Positions 45,561-56,800 of a stretch of DNA of 64,000 nt are shown in pieces; within the stretch, counting starts at the first letter, position 1; every line of letters begins with the position of its first letter. The notes beneath the pieces are model-generated. The model ran no database searches. It saw only the letters and a list, made by a program, of their open reading frames with translations, and was not told the origin of the DNA. The position numbers were made by a program, and so were the translations under genes. The DNA lies in the NCBI GenBank assembly GCA_030248195.1, contig JASAND010019857.1:1-64000 (forward strand). Direction: 5' to 3'. This DNA is from Trissonchulus latispiculum. Lineage: Eukaryota; Nematoda; Enoplea; Enoplida; Ironidae.

Positions 45561-46227
45561 AGTGGTTGTGCACTATCTGCACCGGCGTCCAAAGTGCACC
45601 ACCTAAAATTTGACTGCTTGCTACTCATTCGAAATAAGAAGATAGACCACGAGTCGCATAGCAACAAATAGCCAATCATCTTGTATATTTCGTCATGTAA
45701 AAATTATTTCTATTGGATGTTTGTATAAAACGCGCTAAGGAGCCAAAGGATTAAAATTGAATCCAGTGGTGCAGATTACGCACTGTTCACATATTTGAAC
45801 CATCTGTTGAAACTTGGTAATTTAAAAATGCGGCTGTGAACTTAAAATTCAACGATTTGAAAAATTAGAAAAACCGATATTTAGTCTGATTCCGTAGAAT
45901 GTGACTATATAAAAATTTCTTTCCACTTTGAAATATTTATTTTGATTTCACTTGAGTGGTTCACTTTTTGCACTGGCTGGTTCACATTTCGGACAGTGGC
46001 TTTAAACTGCACCATCAATTAAACTTAATTAAATAAAAATTAATTGCCACCTTTGAAATTTAATTATCCCGGTGAAACTTAACTTACTGTATTTGCTGTG
46101 AAATTCGAAAGGAACAAGTTAATACAAAAATTGCCTGATATAAATATTGTTTGGATTTTATTCAGATTTTTAAAGACAAAAATTTAATGATTTTTAAAAA
46201 AAGTGGTGCAAATAGTGCTCAACCACT
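45561..46227. mobile_element. 667-bp MITE in intron 2 of copy C
   Basis: Terminal inverted repeats AGTGGTTGTGCACTATCTG (left) and the inverse of GTGCAAATAGTGCTCAACCACT (right). Comparison with copy A suggests the empty site was ttcatacatt, consistent with a TA or ATA target. Internally AT-rich, with further GTGGTTCAC/GTGCACC motifs. Absent from copies A and B. Confidence 0.8.
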
Positions 46228-46730
46228 ATACATTGAGTATGTAACTTTCATTGCCTTTTGTCGTTTTCAAAAAGCTATTAGGTGTTTTAATTTCAGGGCC
46301 GGTATTCCGGACTGTTGCCTTTTACCAGTTCAACGTACTCCCACAGCTTTAATCTGTTAATCACAAAAGACGGTGATCTAAGAGCGTTCCACGTGTACGC
46401 CTCTCCGAGAGATGGTAAAATCCGGTGCAGCATAACCTCTATCCACGTTTTCCATGCAAAAAAGTTTTGCTCTATGGTCGTGAGAATGCGAGGAAATCTG
46501 ACATCTATGTTTTCGCGGCTAGAATGGCACAGTTAATTGATCACACCGTGGCGTACAATTTGTGCGAACTCAATTGCAACATGGTAACCGGATTTGTATC
46601 GTTTAACTCAGTCGAATGCCAACAACTCAGACATAAAGAATTGTTGGGATTTGTGATCGAAAGTTTTAGAAATCTTCTGGGCGGTCAAATAACTGGCACC
46701 ATCAAGAAAGAAATGCTGGACAAAGCAGTG

Positions 46731-46932
46731 GAAGAAAACTTGCTTGATATGTATAAAGTAGGACTTACACTGCATGCGGAACCGTTCCGCAATATACCAT
46801 CGATAATAGACGCTATCAGAAGAAAACTTTCATGACATCGTAGCGTATGGCTTTTGATATCAATGGTATATTGCGGAACGGTTCCGCATGCAGTGTAAGT
46901 CCCACTTTATACATATCAAGCAAGTTTTCTTC
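46731..46932. repeat. 70-bp inverted repeat at the 3' end of copy C
   Basis: Bases 46731-46800, coding for the exon 3 C terminus, recur inverted at 46863-46932. Each arm contains the short palindrome GCGGAACCGTTCCGC or its near equivalent. It may be the start of an oppositely oriented, truncated fourth copy. Confidence 0.82.
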
Positions 46933-46935
46933 TTA

Positions 46936-49170
46936 TGCCGTTAATTCGTCTGTTACCCTATTAATAAAAGCAGCTATGCAGAACAAGTGCTATTAAAGTC
47001 GGCTCGGCAGCTGGTTGTTTGTCAATACTAAAATGATTATGACACATATAATATTGAAATATGGAACAAGCTGTAAAGTTTAGATAGTTAAAAATACTAA
47101 AATACATCCAGCAAAATATTTCTGCTTAGGAAAATTTTTCCGGGGAGAAAGAAGCCACTAGTGAAAATTTTCCGGGGGGAACATTTTCACGAGGAATTTT
47201 CCTGACACTACCCAACACCAAATGGAGTTCTAGTAAATCTCAGGAAGTATTTCAGTACAACCCAATTATTAAATTCCTTTACCCAGCTCTGCAAAATTTC
47301 AATACAAGCACCCTGTGTGTCTACTAATTTTTCCAAATAATGCACCAGAATTTTTAGAAAACTCCAGAAACATCTGCATGAAAGTTGAAATCAGGATTGA
47401 AAGTAAATTGGAAAGAAACCTTTATTTGTGTGTCAGCAAAATTCCACTCCATCCATCCTTAGTCTAATCTATCCTGAATCTAACCTAAAAAGTTCAACAA
47501 ACACCATTTTTTATTTTGCATTAGTACACCAATGTACAACGATAATGAACGCCAAAAGAACTGATAAAACAAAACACGAACAAAATATCGCTCAAAAATA
47601 TAAATACTAGGCTAGCTCTATGTACAGACACAACACAAAGACAAAATCTACCAAATTTCAAAAGCTCAGTCTTCTAGCTGGCTGGGGGAGGTTCCTAGTG
47701 CTAGTTCTAGGTCAAAGTTGGTTGACTATCAAATTACTTAGACAAAAAGCATTCTTGACATGGCAAAGCAAACTATGTAAAACTGTAATGAAACGTCACT
47801 GTAGAGCAAATTCCCATAATTTAAATTTCGGTCATGCCAGAAATATTTTGTAATTAAAGAATTATGGATCTAGAAGGCTTTCAAGGAAACCAGCCGACCT
47901 TTAAGTTAGTACAGGTACGATGCAACCAATTCTTAAACGGCCCAATAAAATGGTGGTTAGAAAAAAGTAAACGTGAAACATAAAGTAAACATTTCAATCC
48001 AGTAAATTTAAAAACCAACTGAAATTGAATTGACGTAAAACAAGCAGAAAAAACGGATCACAAGGACATGACGAACAAATTAGGGAAAAAACGAAAGAAT
48101 GTCCAGTAGTACGGCAGTGATAAAGAAAACAGCAGTCACAAACAAACTAACAAACGGACAACAGAATGATGCTAAAAAAGTGCCAAAAATATAAACATAA
48201 ACAAAACCACAGAAACTGTCCAGGAGCATAAAGGAAATAAAATAAATTCTCTAGAAATGGGACTTAATTTCTAAACCGAAAAATTTTTAAACAACTTCTA
48301 TGGCAGCGAATAAAACCGAAAATCCTGAAACTGGGGGGAACTAAATTAAAGTTTGAAACTTCAAAGTCTTAAAACATTCCAAATCTCAAATACTACGATT
48401 ACTGAACTGATGTATATGTTTTACGAAACACTTCATTATGTAGATTTAAAGTTAAACTCCGGACAGGAAAAATAAATAAAATACGAACGGCAATTATAAA
48501 CAACATAAATTTAAAAAAATAAATTTGGACACCATCCCACGGAGAGGGGTATCCATTGATGCGCCCCCTTCGAAGTGCAATGATTGTACAGAAGATGACA
48601 GCAATTCCACGACTGAACCAAAATTAATGAAGGCAACGAAAGAACATCTGACAAAAACGTTGCAAACCGCAAAACATCTCTGTAAATTGATTAAATTTAA
48701 AGTTGAAAACTCAAATTCGACAAATAGAATAAAAATGGTTACAAGCTTTGTTTATGATCAACCAAAACGCCAAGTACATTTTATGGTTTATCTTATGGTT
48801 TAATAGCTCAATTAACGTTGAAATTAAATTTCAACGATCCGAAACAATAAAATTTCAGAAAAATAATCAATTTACAAGTGCAGCAACTAGACTACAGGTC
48901 AACAATAAGGAAACAATAAAATACATAACAACCATGCCAGGTGTACGTATCAAACAACAAAATATGCATGCAACTTTACTCCAAGCAAGAATGATTAAAA
49001 CAGCGATAAAATCAATATTTCACAAAAAAATCACATTTTAACATTTACAAAAAGTTCACATTTGAATTCAAATTTCAACATAACCTTTAATTTTAAGACT
49101 TAAACTTTCCAGGGAACTTAAAATTGCTCATTTAATAGAAATAAAACTGTTACATATTGGCTCATGTCGA
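46936..49170. other. AT-rich stretch without a recognised gene
   Basis: A-rich on the + strand, with short frames only and none with family resemblance. A gggga/ttttcc patch lies at 47135-47210. Confidence 0.45.
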
Positions 49171-49530
49171 CAAGAGTACATAGTAGATAAAAGTGGGGCA
49201 TGCATCACTCTCATGCTCCCCCGCAATAGCGCAACTAGTGGACCTCCCCGGGAAATCAGTACCCAGTAAGCAGCTGGGTATGCATCAATAGGAAGGCATT
49301 CTGCCCCGCAAATGTGACCCATTACTTATCAATGTCGAATGATAGGTCACATTTTCGGATGTGGGGGTGGTGACCTACGTACTGTAGAAACGAGTGAGCA
49401 TACGCAACCGCGTACTGAGTACTGATTTGAGGGGAGGAGTGCGCAATTGCAGGGAGGTTGGGCCGTTAGTGCGCAGAGCCTGATTCGCTAGCTGTTAACA
49501 GGGAGTGTAAACGTTTATCGTACTCTTTTA
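49171..49530. mobile_element. CAAGAGTAC MITE, diverged copy 4
   Basis: It starts CAAGAGTACATAGTAG and ends CGTACTCTT. The inside keeps the fold-back plan (gcaaatgtgacccatt..aatgataggtcacatttt) but is strongly diverged. No target duplication survives, and it abuts the next MITE. Confidence 0.65.
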
Positions 49531-49536
49531 TTATTA

Positions 49537-49903
49537 CTGGCATTTTTAGTGGGGGCGGGGCGGGGGCGGGCCCCACCCACTTTTCGGTTCCCACCTCCAC
49601 TTTTCGGAGCCCACCTCCACTTTTCGGAGCCCCCACCCACGTTTATGGGCGACGCCCAAAAGTATTAAAAAATTAAGTTTTTGAGGTCACATTTTCAAAA
49701 ATTTTCCCAATTTTTAGCTAGTTTATGGACTTATAAGTTCGTTTTAAGCTTAAAAACAGCTATTTTTTTTGCGTGTTTAAATAAAAAATGCTAAGTTTTC
49801 GCTAAACATTTAGGTATATTCATACCTTGGGTCCCCCCCCATTTCCCCCTCCCTGGAGGGTCCGAAGCCCCCCCATCAACTTTCAATTCCCTAAAAATGC
49901 CAG
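49537..49903. mobile_element. MITE, CTGGCATTTTTAG ends
   Basis: 367 bp from CTGGCATTTTTAGTGGGGG to CCCTAAAAATGCCAG. Flanking pentamers are TATTA and TGTTA (four of five match). Internal C/G runs and an AT-rich core recall the CTGGGTTTA family; the hairpin core is lost. Confidence 0.75.
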
Positions 49904-49908
49904 TGTTA

Positions 49909-52900
49909 TGCCTATATACCCTTGAGACCGATTAAGTGGATGTTCCCTTAACCTCCCCCTAATACAGTTTGCGTTGCAGTGCAGTAATAAAATCAATGCT
50001 TACTATCAATAAAGCAAATAGTAACACCACAAAACATAAAACTAAGATAAAAATATTCATTGATACACCGTACACATATTATTTCAACTAAGCTTTAGAA
50101 GCGATACTAATGCATGCAACAAACAACCTTAATGGACAATTTATTTTTCTCATTTTAATTATATTTTTTACATTTAAACATCTACATTTAGATATTGAGG
50201 CTATAAAAATTAACGTAACTTGCTCCTGAGAAAGTATTAAAATGTTGCTTCACTAAAACCCACAGCACAAGAGATGCAATAACTTCAGATGTTGCTGTTC
50301 TATTGCTAGTGGGTACAAACATTATTATAGTCGTTATAACATAAATATATATTCAAGAAAAATATAAAAAAACAAAGAAAAACGTAGAAGCAGCACGTTT
50401 CCCAAATGATAAAGACCCCAAAGGTGATGAAATTTACAAAAACTACAGACCTCTAAGAGGCAAAAAGACTGCAAAAAAACGTGTAAAACAACAACACAGG
50501 ACAAACTGCAAAAAACTAGTGGTAAAAGATAACATACACGCAATGGATGTACGTAATTAATCCGAAATCATGTACTTTCTTAACATAAAACACAACAGCA
50601 TTTCCTACAGCTAAAATCAGAAGCAGGTAGTAAAAAAACGAACACAAACACACCGACACCATTCAACACTGAAGGTTAAACCTACCACAATACATAATAT
50701 ACAGAAAATGCTTTCTAACAGCAATTAGTCATTGCACTGAACACAAGCCATTATGTTAAATAAAAGTGTAGCCTAACACAGCAATATTCATAAAAAAATC
50801 CTTGCGTACGTATTACACGCACAGGTTTAAAACAAAACTAGGCACGATAAGCTAACAAAAACAACGGAAATATGGGAAAGAAAGGTATATAATGAGTAAG
50901 GACCGACCATGTTTCCTTAGCCAATACAAAAATCTGGTTAAGGTTAAATAAACCAATTTGTTGGACTAAGTAGCAAAAATCTAAAATTCAACCTTCTTTC
51001 TATAAACCCAAATCTTTACCAACATAAATAGATCACATTAAGCAGAAAAGTTTCCTGCCAAAACTGAAATTCTATTTAGATTTTCATAGATTATCACTTG
51101 TATAATATACAAAGGAAAGTTTACGTGTCTAATCCACAACAATAAACAGCTGATAAAAATACGAAGCATAAAAACATGATAAAAACAAACGAACCAAGAT
51201 AAATCCACAGGCTAGAAACAAGCTTTACACGTAACATGACATAACCAGAAAAAAGTAACACGTAATATTCATCCAATCAAAAGCAAAATACAAACACAAA
51301 AATTCGGTTTACTAAAACTTAAGTTCTGCTTTCATCGGAAGCTTGAACAGGGAAAGGCTATCCAATAATTTGCACGAAAAATTAAGCTTAAATCAAAACA
51401 TAGGTGGCTTCTATTTGTTGAAAACTCAAATAGTGCATGATGCATGGCCAACAAATTCTAATGAACAGAATTTAGTTTCAATGGCGACATATTCTTAAAC
51501 GTGCATACCGGATTCAAGATTGTGTGGGGGTGCGCATGTGGTCACCCATTTCAAAAATGTTTTAATAAGGGGGGGGGTCTCGGGGCGGAGTCCCTAAGAA
51601 GTCTAAAATGATTAATTCCAAATGATTAACATTTTGCATTTTGAAGAACCGAAGCAATTTTTACAAGTTTTACACAGTTTTAGACAAAAATAGAAATTTC
51701 AAGCGTTTCAAGCGTTCGTTCCCTTCATAGAAACAATAAATAAAAATGAAAATAGATTTTTGCCCCTTTTTCTTCTTAATTGGTCCTGCTAAAATCAACA
51801 TTTGGGTCTGGATGCGTTCTTGACGAACACCTATCATGTAGACACTATTCGAGCGTTTACAGTAATGACCATAATTTTGAGCATTGCTACTAAAGTACAC
51901 ATACAAATTTTAAAAATTTCAAGAGGATTAACATAATAATGCAAAACTGAAACAACAGCACTGCTCCTAATACATAGGTTATAGTTAGGTATATAATAGA
52001 GTGCTGCTTACTTAACATACAACTACAGAATAACTGTAAGTAAACAACAAAACAACACGCAACAGGGACAGCGGCTAGCCTACTCGAAATTACTGCAATG
52101 GTGGAAAGCAAAGCGAATGTCATGCATCGATATTTAATGAAGTTGTACAGTATGATGCCTTAATATGGTCTACTAAGGGGGGTGTAAACAAAACCAATCA
52201 AGACTTAATAATTAACAGCTGGTCTATAAATACCACAACACGTCTCGGACAGTTGTAAAAAAACAGCTAGCTTGACAACATTTCCCATTACAACAACGCT
52301 AGCTAACATAATAGCTACCACGCTACGTCGTTAACAGTAGGCTAATTTCTAACTTAGGCTTTTCAATAGCATAAAATTAAGCAAAAGTTCTAGGATAAAT
52401 TAGCTCTTTTCAGTAACCGTGACACAAATTTGAACACTACCTAAGATAAATAGGACCAATTTAATTTGGACATATACTACCGCAACAGTATATTATGTAA
52501 CAACAGTATTCTGTACATGTATTGTGTATTCTGTAAATATAACAAACATAGACATACATATATACACAGAAACAGAGGTGTATTTAGGTTGTATATATTT
52601 ATTTATTTAAATATTGTTTACGAAATATACAAAACAGAGATGTTAGGATGTTGTGCAATACTAGCGGCAGGAAAACATGGGACAAGACGTCTGTATTACG
52701 GTAGTGCCTGTAAGGTATAGAAAACATGCAAATCAAAACAAAAACAAAAACATTAGGGATGGCTATCAAATGATTAGGTAGGAAAAGAAAGGAAATTAGA
52801 GAAACAAGAAAAAACTGAAAATACATGAAAAAAACAACAAACCTGATAAACTACAGAGTGTAACAATGTTTCTACATAGTGGGGAAATTAAAGTGCATCA

Positions 52901-53600
52901 GTGACACACAAAAACAAATTATCGATTACAAAAAACCCCACGGTGGGGGCGAAATAAATGACACTTCAAAACAGATATAAACAAACAGCATGATCTATCT
53001 TTATCTTGTTTAATCGGGTAGCAGGCACAAAAGTCGTCCAAAAAAAGGCTTCACTGAGGATGAAACATTTTTCGTCAGCTTAGGAGAGTACACCAGGCAA
53101 TTTCTGAAACATCAACAACAGCAATTAATGTCAGCACAAAAAATGTCAAAAAGTTATCCGACAAACAACAAATAAAAGCTCAACATGTACATAATTAATA
53201 TTGAACATACACAGTTTTGGTATTATAAAGAAATAATGAAAAACGCCTGCCTGCAGTCACTAAGTCAAAGTCTTAGTCCGAAACAGAAAGAGAGCCAAAA
53301 GTTCAGGTATTCGTTGTAAGAGTATGGTGCTACTTATAACGCATGTTATAAGTGTTATGTCATAGTGCAATAACTATGTTAATTTAGATGAAGGAAAAGT
53401 CAGCTAAGTTTTCACCAAGGAAAAAACTTCAACCAGTAATTAAGTTTCCCCTCATTCATATCAACATAATTATTGAACTAACAAACTTGGTAATCTTAGG
53501 TTTTTTTATCTTGCAAAGGCGGGCGGGGGGGGGGTTGCATGGTTAAAATTGGAGGATTAAACAGACCCCCTACCCAGTATTATGCTATCATTGTCATCAG
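49909..53600. other. AT-rich stretch without a recognised gene
   Basis: 3.7 kb of A-rich sequence with stop codons in all frames. A G run occurs near 51571 and a C/G block near 53520-53535. A TGTTTCAG acceptor-like site on the - strand at about 53100 precedes a short open stretch with a stop; it is not enough to call an exon. Confidence 0.4.
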
Positions 53601-53612
53601 TACAACGTCTAA

Positions 53613-53801
53613 CTAAAGTCTGACCAAAAAACATACAAAACGACATTATTTTCAAAAATTCCTTTTCAGGGGGGGGGGGGGATAAAGATCTCACGACGCT
53701 GGCGGGTTCATACTTTATTGTAGCAATCTTGCAGGACTTTCGTCCAGGAGATAGTATAAAGAAAACAATTTCGTTCCCTACATTTTTTTCTGATCAGACT
53801 T
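53613..53801. mobile_element. TA-flanked MITE just behind the KDM6 stop codon
   Basis: Ends TAAAGTCTGACCAAAAAA and the inverse of TCTGATCAGACTTTA are bounded by TA. They match the termini of the 1.33-kb inverted-repeat element at 33696-35026, and the right part is close to that element's outer arm (aaagaaaacaatttcg). A G run occupies 53670-53681. Confidence 0.75.
53714..53719 (-). promoter_or_regulatory. AATAAA polyadenylation signal for KDM6
   Basis: AATAAA on the - strand, 92 bases past the KDM6 stop codon and inside the MITE. It is the first such hexamer after the stop. Its use is inferred. Confidence 0.5.
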
Positions 53802-53811
53802 TACTTTACAG

Positions 53812-56800
53812 TTACGCACGTACACTGTGCAACTGAAATCGATCGTAGGTGAGACAGAGGTCTTCCATGGTGTACTGATTGAGAACGGTGAAGGCCAGAA
53901 GGCTGGAGTCCATCCGGAGGGCGCAGTCCAGACAATGGACCACCAGCTTCTGACTCTGCTGAGTCACAAACAGAATGTTCCACACCTCCACCTACAACAC
54001 ACACATACATACGCGCACACATAAATAGTCAGAGAAAGTTAAATTTTTTGGTGATTCTGACTGCCTTTGACCATTTATGACCACTTTGAAACTCCGTAAG
54101 TCAAATTCAGTGCATTTTGGCTTTGGTTCTATTAAAACTTTTCATCATCAGCGCAACAAGAGCTTCCCAATGCACCTTATGTTGAGCTGTTTCCGTGACT
54201 TTCAGTATTGGCCATATTATGCAACATCTCCGTATCCAGTACATACCGGAGTGAGCCCAAGGGTTGCCTTTCTTATGAAAACAGCGGCAACCCAGTGAAA
54301 AAGGCAAACAAAATACGCCGACAGAAAAGCATTTTCCTTCTTTGCGTGCTTGCAGCACAGAAAAAACTGAAAATTACATAATTATTTTTATGGCACACAA
54401 GATTTCATGGGGTGAAACCTATAAAAAAGGGAATTACCCGAGTTTTATTCAAAAAGACAATCGTGCTTACAGAAATCGAAATCTCAATAAACGAAAATCC
54501 CCCTTTCCCCCTTTCACTTCACTTCCGAAAAGGCCCACTTACATCACAGCAATTGCAATAGTGTGCCACTTCATTGTCCACCCGGGGATGGTGACGCAGC
54601 TCTTTGCCCAGACCATGGAGGTAGTCCACCGTCAGTTGGCAATGGGCCAGCGTTCGCAGCAGGACCGACCTTGAAACAATGCTTGTAATACACACTTCAG
54701 AAAATATGAAATCGATAATTAAAACAACAAATTAATTGATTAATTTAGGTAGCACAAAATTCTTCCAGAAAAAAACAAAAAAGATAATATAAAATTATGA
54801 AATTATTTATCAGAACATTTTAGTTATGATTCTTGAGATAACCTCACCCTCCAAAGCACCAACTACATACACCATCACGTCAAATATAAGTACTTGAACA
54901 GGGTATTTTTTAGGGATTTTTTCCGGGGGGGGGGGAGAAATTTTCGGGGGGGGATTTTTTGCAAAAACTGAGCCAAACATGGTATTTTTTGGCGTATTTT
55001 GCATGGTGAAACACAAAAAGTTCCCAAAAATGCCAGGATTTAAAGTAAAAATAGCCATTTTTACGAAAAAATCTCCGGCGAAGCCGGAAAATTTTTGAAA
55101 ATTAGACCATTTTTGGAAAAAATGTAGACCTCATTAAGGGGGAAGACCAAAATCCCGGGGGGGGCGAAGGCATTTTCGGGGGGGAGGTCAATTTCGGGGG
55201 GGGCCCTCCCCCCCCGCCCCCCCCCCCCCCTGTAAAAATACCCTGCTTGAAAAAAGTAAGCCATAAAAAACTAAACATTATAGATACCGGATCATTTCAT
55301 AGAGTTTAGGCTCGGTGAATTTGATGTTTTTGGCCAACTGCCAACTGAGATGGATCATGGGCACAATGGACTGGAAGGAGATCAGCTTGTTCAGTTCGTA
55401 GCGTTCCACGGCCAGCCTGTACTGGGTCACTGTTAGGGGGCCCACGTTCCAGGCAATGTTGTTACACCAGCCCTACACAGCAAAAAAAGCGAAAAATCAC
55501 AGTAAAAAACACAATAAAAAATAAAAATATCATACATTAACAGACAGATTAATGCCCATTGCCGGCTTGCAGTAAAACTGGGCGTTTTTAGTGGGTTACC
55601 ACTTTTTGGGTTCACCGCTTCCACTCGACCCCACCCCCACCTTTTTGGGACTTACTCCACTTTTCCAATCACTATAAGGTGCCCAGAAAAAGGTGCCCAG
55701 AAAATGACAATTTTTAAGGATTTTTCGTCAAAATTTGTAAATACTTTCTAGCTTCGTCGTAAGTTTTTGGTCTAAAATCGTCTATTTCGGTACTCAAACT
55801 CAATGATTGAGCATTTTATTAGCATGACTTTAGCAGTATATACGTATGTAGAAAACACGCTATTTGTACTGCATTTGTGACGATTTTAGACTATCTTGAA
55901 ATCCCACCCCGACCCCACCCCCTCCCCACTTTTTTCAGATAGAAAAAGCCCAGTAAAGTGGCATTGCAGCCATAGAATCTAAATGTCAAGGGAAAACATC
56001 AGCTACCTACCAGTGACTGAACCCAATGTATGGTTCCGGGCCCAATCCAAACCAGGTCCCCCGGCCTCTGAGTAAATCTATACAAGGGGATGTTGGCCGC
56101 TGCCAGGTCATCCAACACTGGCCACCAGGGGGACTTGAAAAAGTTAAGATTGTGTCTGCAAGAAAAAACAAAACAAAATATTAGAGAAAACACAGAAGCT
56201 GCATAATATTGTATGAAAATTAGTCTGCATTACAGGATGTCTTAGCGTTAAGGAAATGTAAAATTGTTAAAAAACAGCAAAAACCACCGTGAAATTCTAC
56301 GACAAAAGTAAGTATGAAAAAGAATTCACAGTTCCAGAGGGGACAACACAAAAATATTTTTCCATCACGTCATTTTCCAACAATACATACCCCCCTCATC
56401 AAAGCCAAATTCATACCTAAAATAGAAACGCTCTGGAAGGGTTTTGAAATCAATCGAATATCGACACACTCACTTTTCCAGTTCCGACTGAATGGCCACA
56501 AAATACTCATGTGGAACGCCGAACCATTCACAATCGCCGGGCCCGATGTTGATGTTGACCGAGGAAAAGTTGTTATTCTCCACATGCCCCGGGGTACGGC
56601 TGCCCGGCACCTTCATGTACAGCTGCAGGGTGTTCATGCCCAGGATCACGTGACCCAGATGACTCAGCACATTGCAGGCCGACGTGACCTTTAGAAAGGA
56701 GGGCAGTTTGGTCAGTTCCTGAAGACAACAGACAGATGTAAGAAAATAGTTAATGAACTATGAAAAAATATTCAGGAAATAATATATTATGTAAAAAAGG

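Larger units (their letters stand above)
44656..46835 (+). pseudogene. orphan three-exon gene, copy C (nearly intact)
   Basis: Exons 44656-44805 (50 codons), 44854-45210 (119 codons) and 46297-46835 (about 179 codons plus TGA), all phase 0 with GT-AG junctions, about 348 residues in total. Intron 1 is only 48 nt. The single clear lesion is a one-base loss in an A run at about 46455, where copy B keeps the frame. Exon 1 starts CSCCSF and is Leu-rich; exon 2 opens hydrophobic (VLFLVLVGD) and has EGTVSERIGRRLSFHIKE; exon 3 has SPRDGKIRC, ARMAQLIDHTVAYN, ECQQLRHKELL and GGQITGTIKKEML. No known domain was recognised. Intron 2 contains a truncated hAT MITE and a TA-type MITE. The A run could also be an assembly or base-calling error, in which case the gene would be open. 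Confidence 0.7.

Noticed and set aside
53040..53105. Possible terminal exon on the - strand after a TGTTTCAG site
   Set aside because: Only about ten codons before a stop, no family match, and KDM6 already has a complete C terminus upstream of it.
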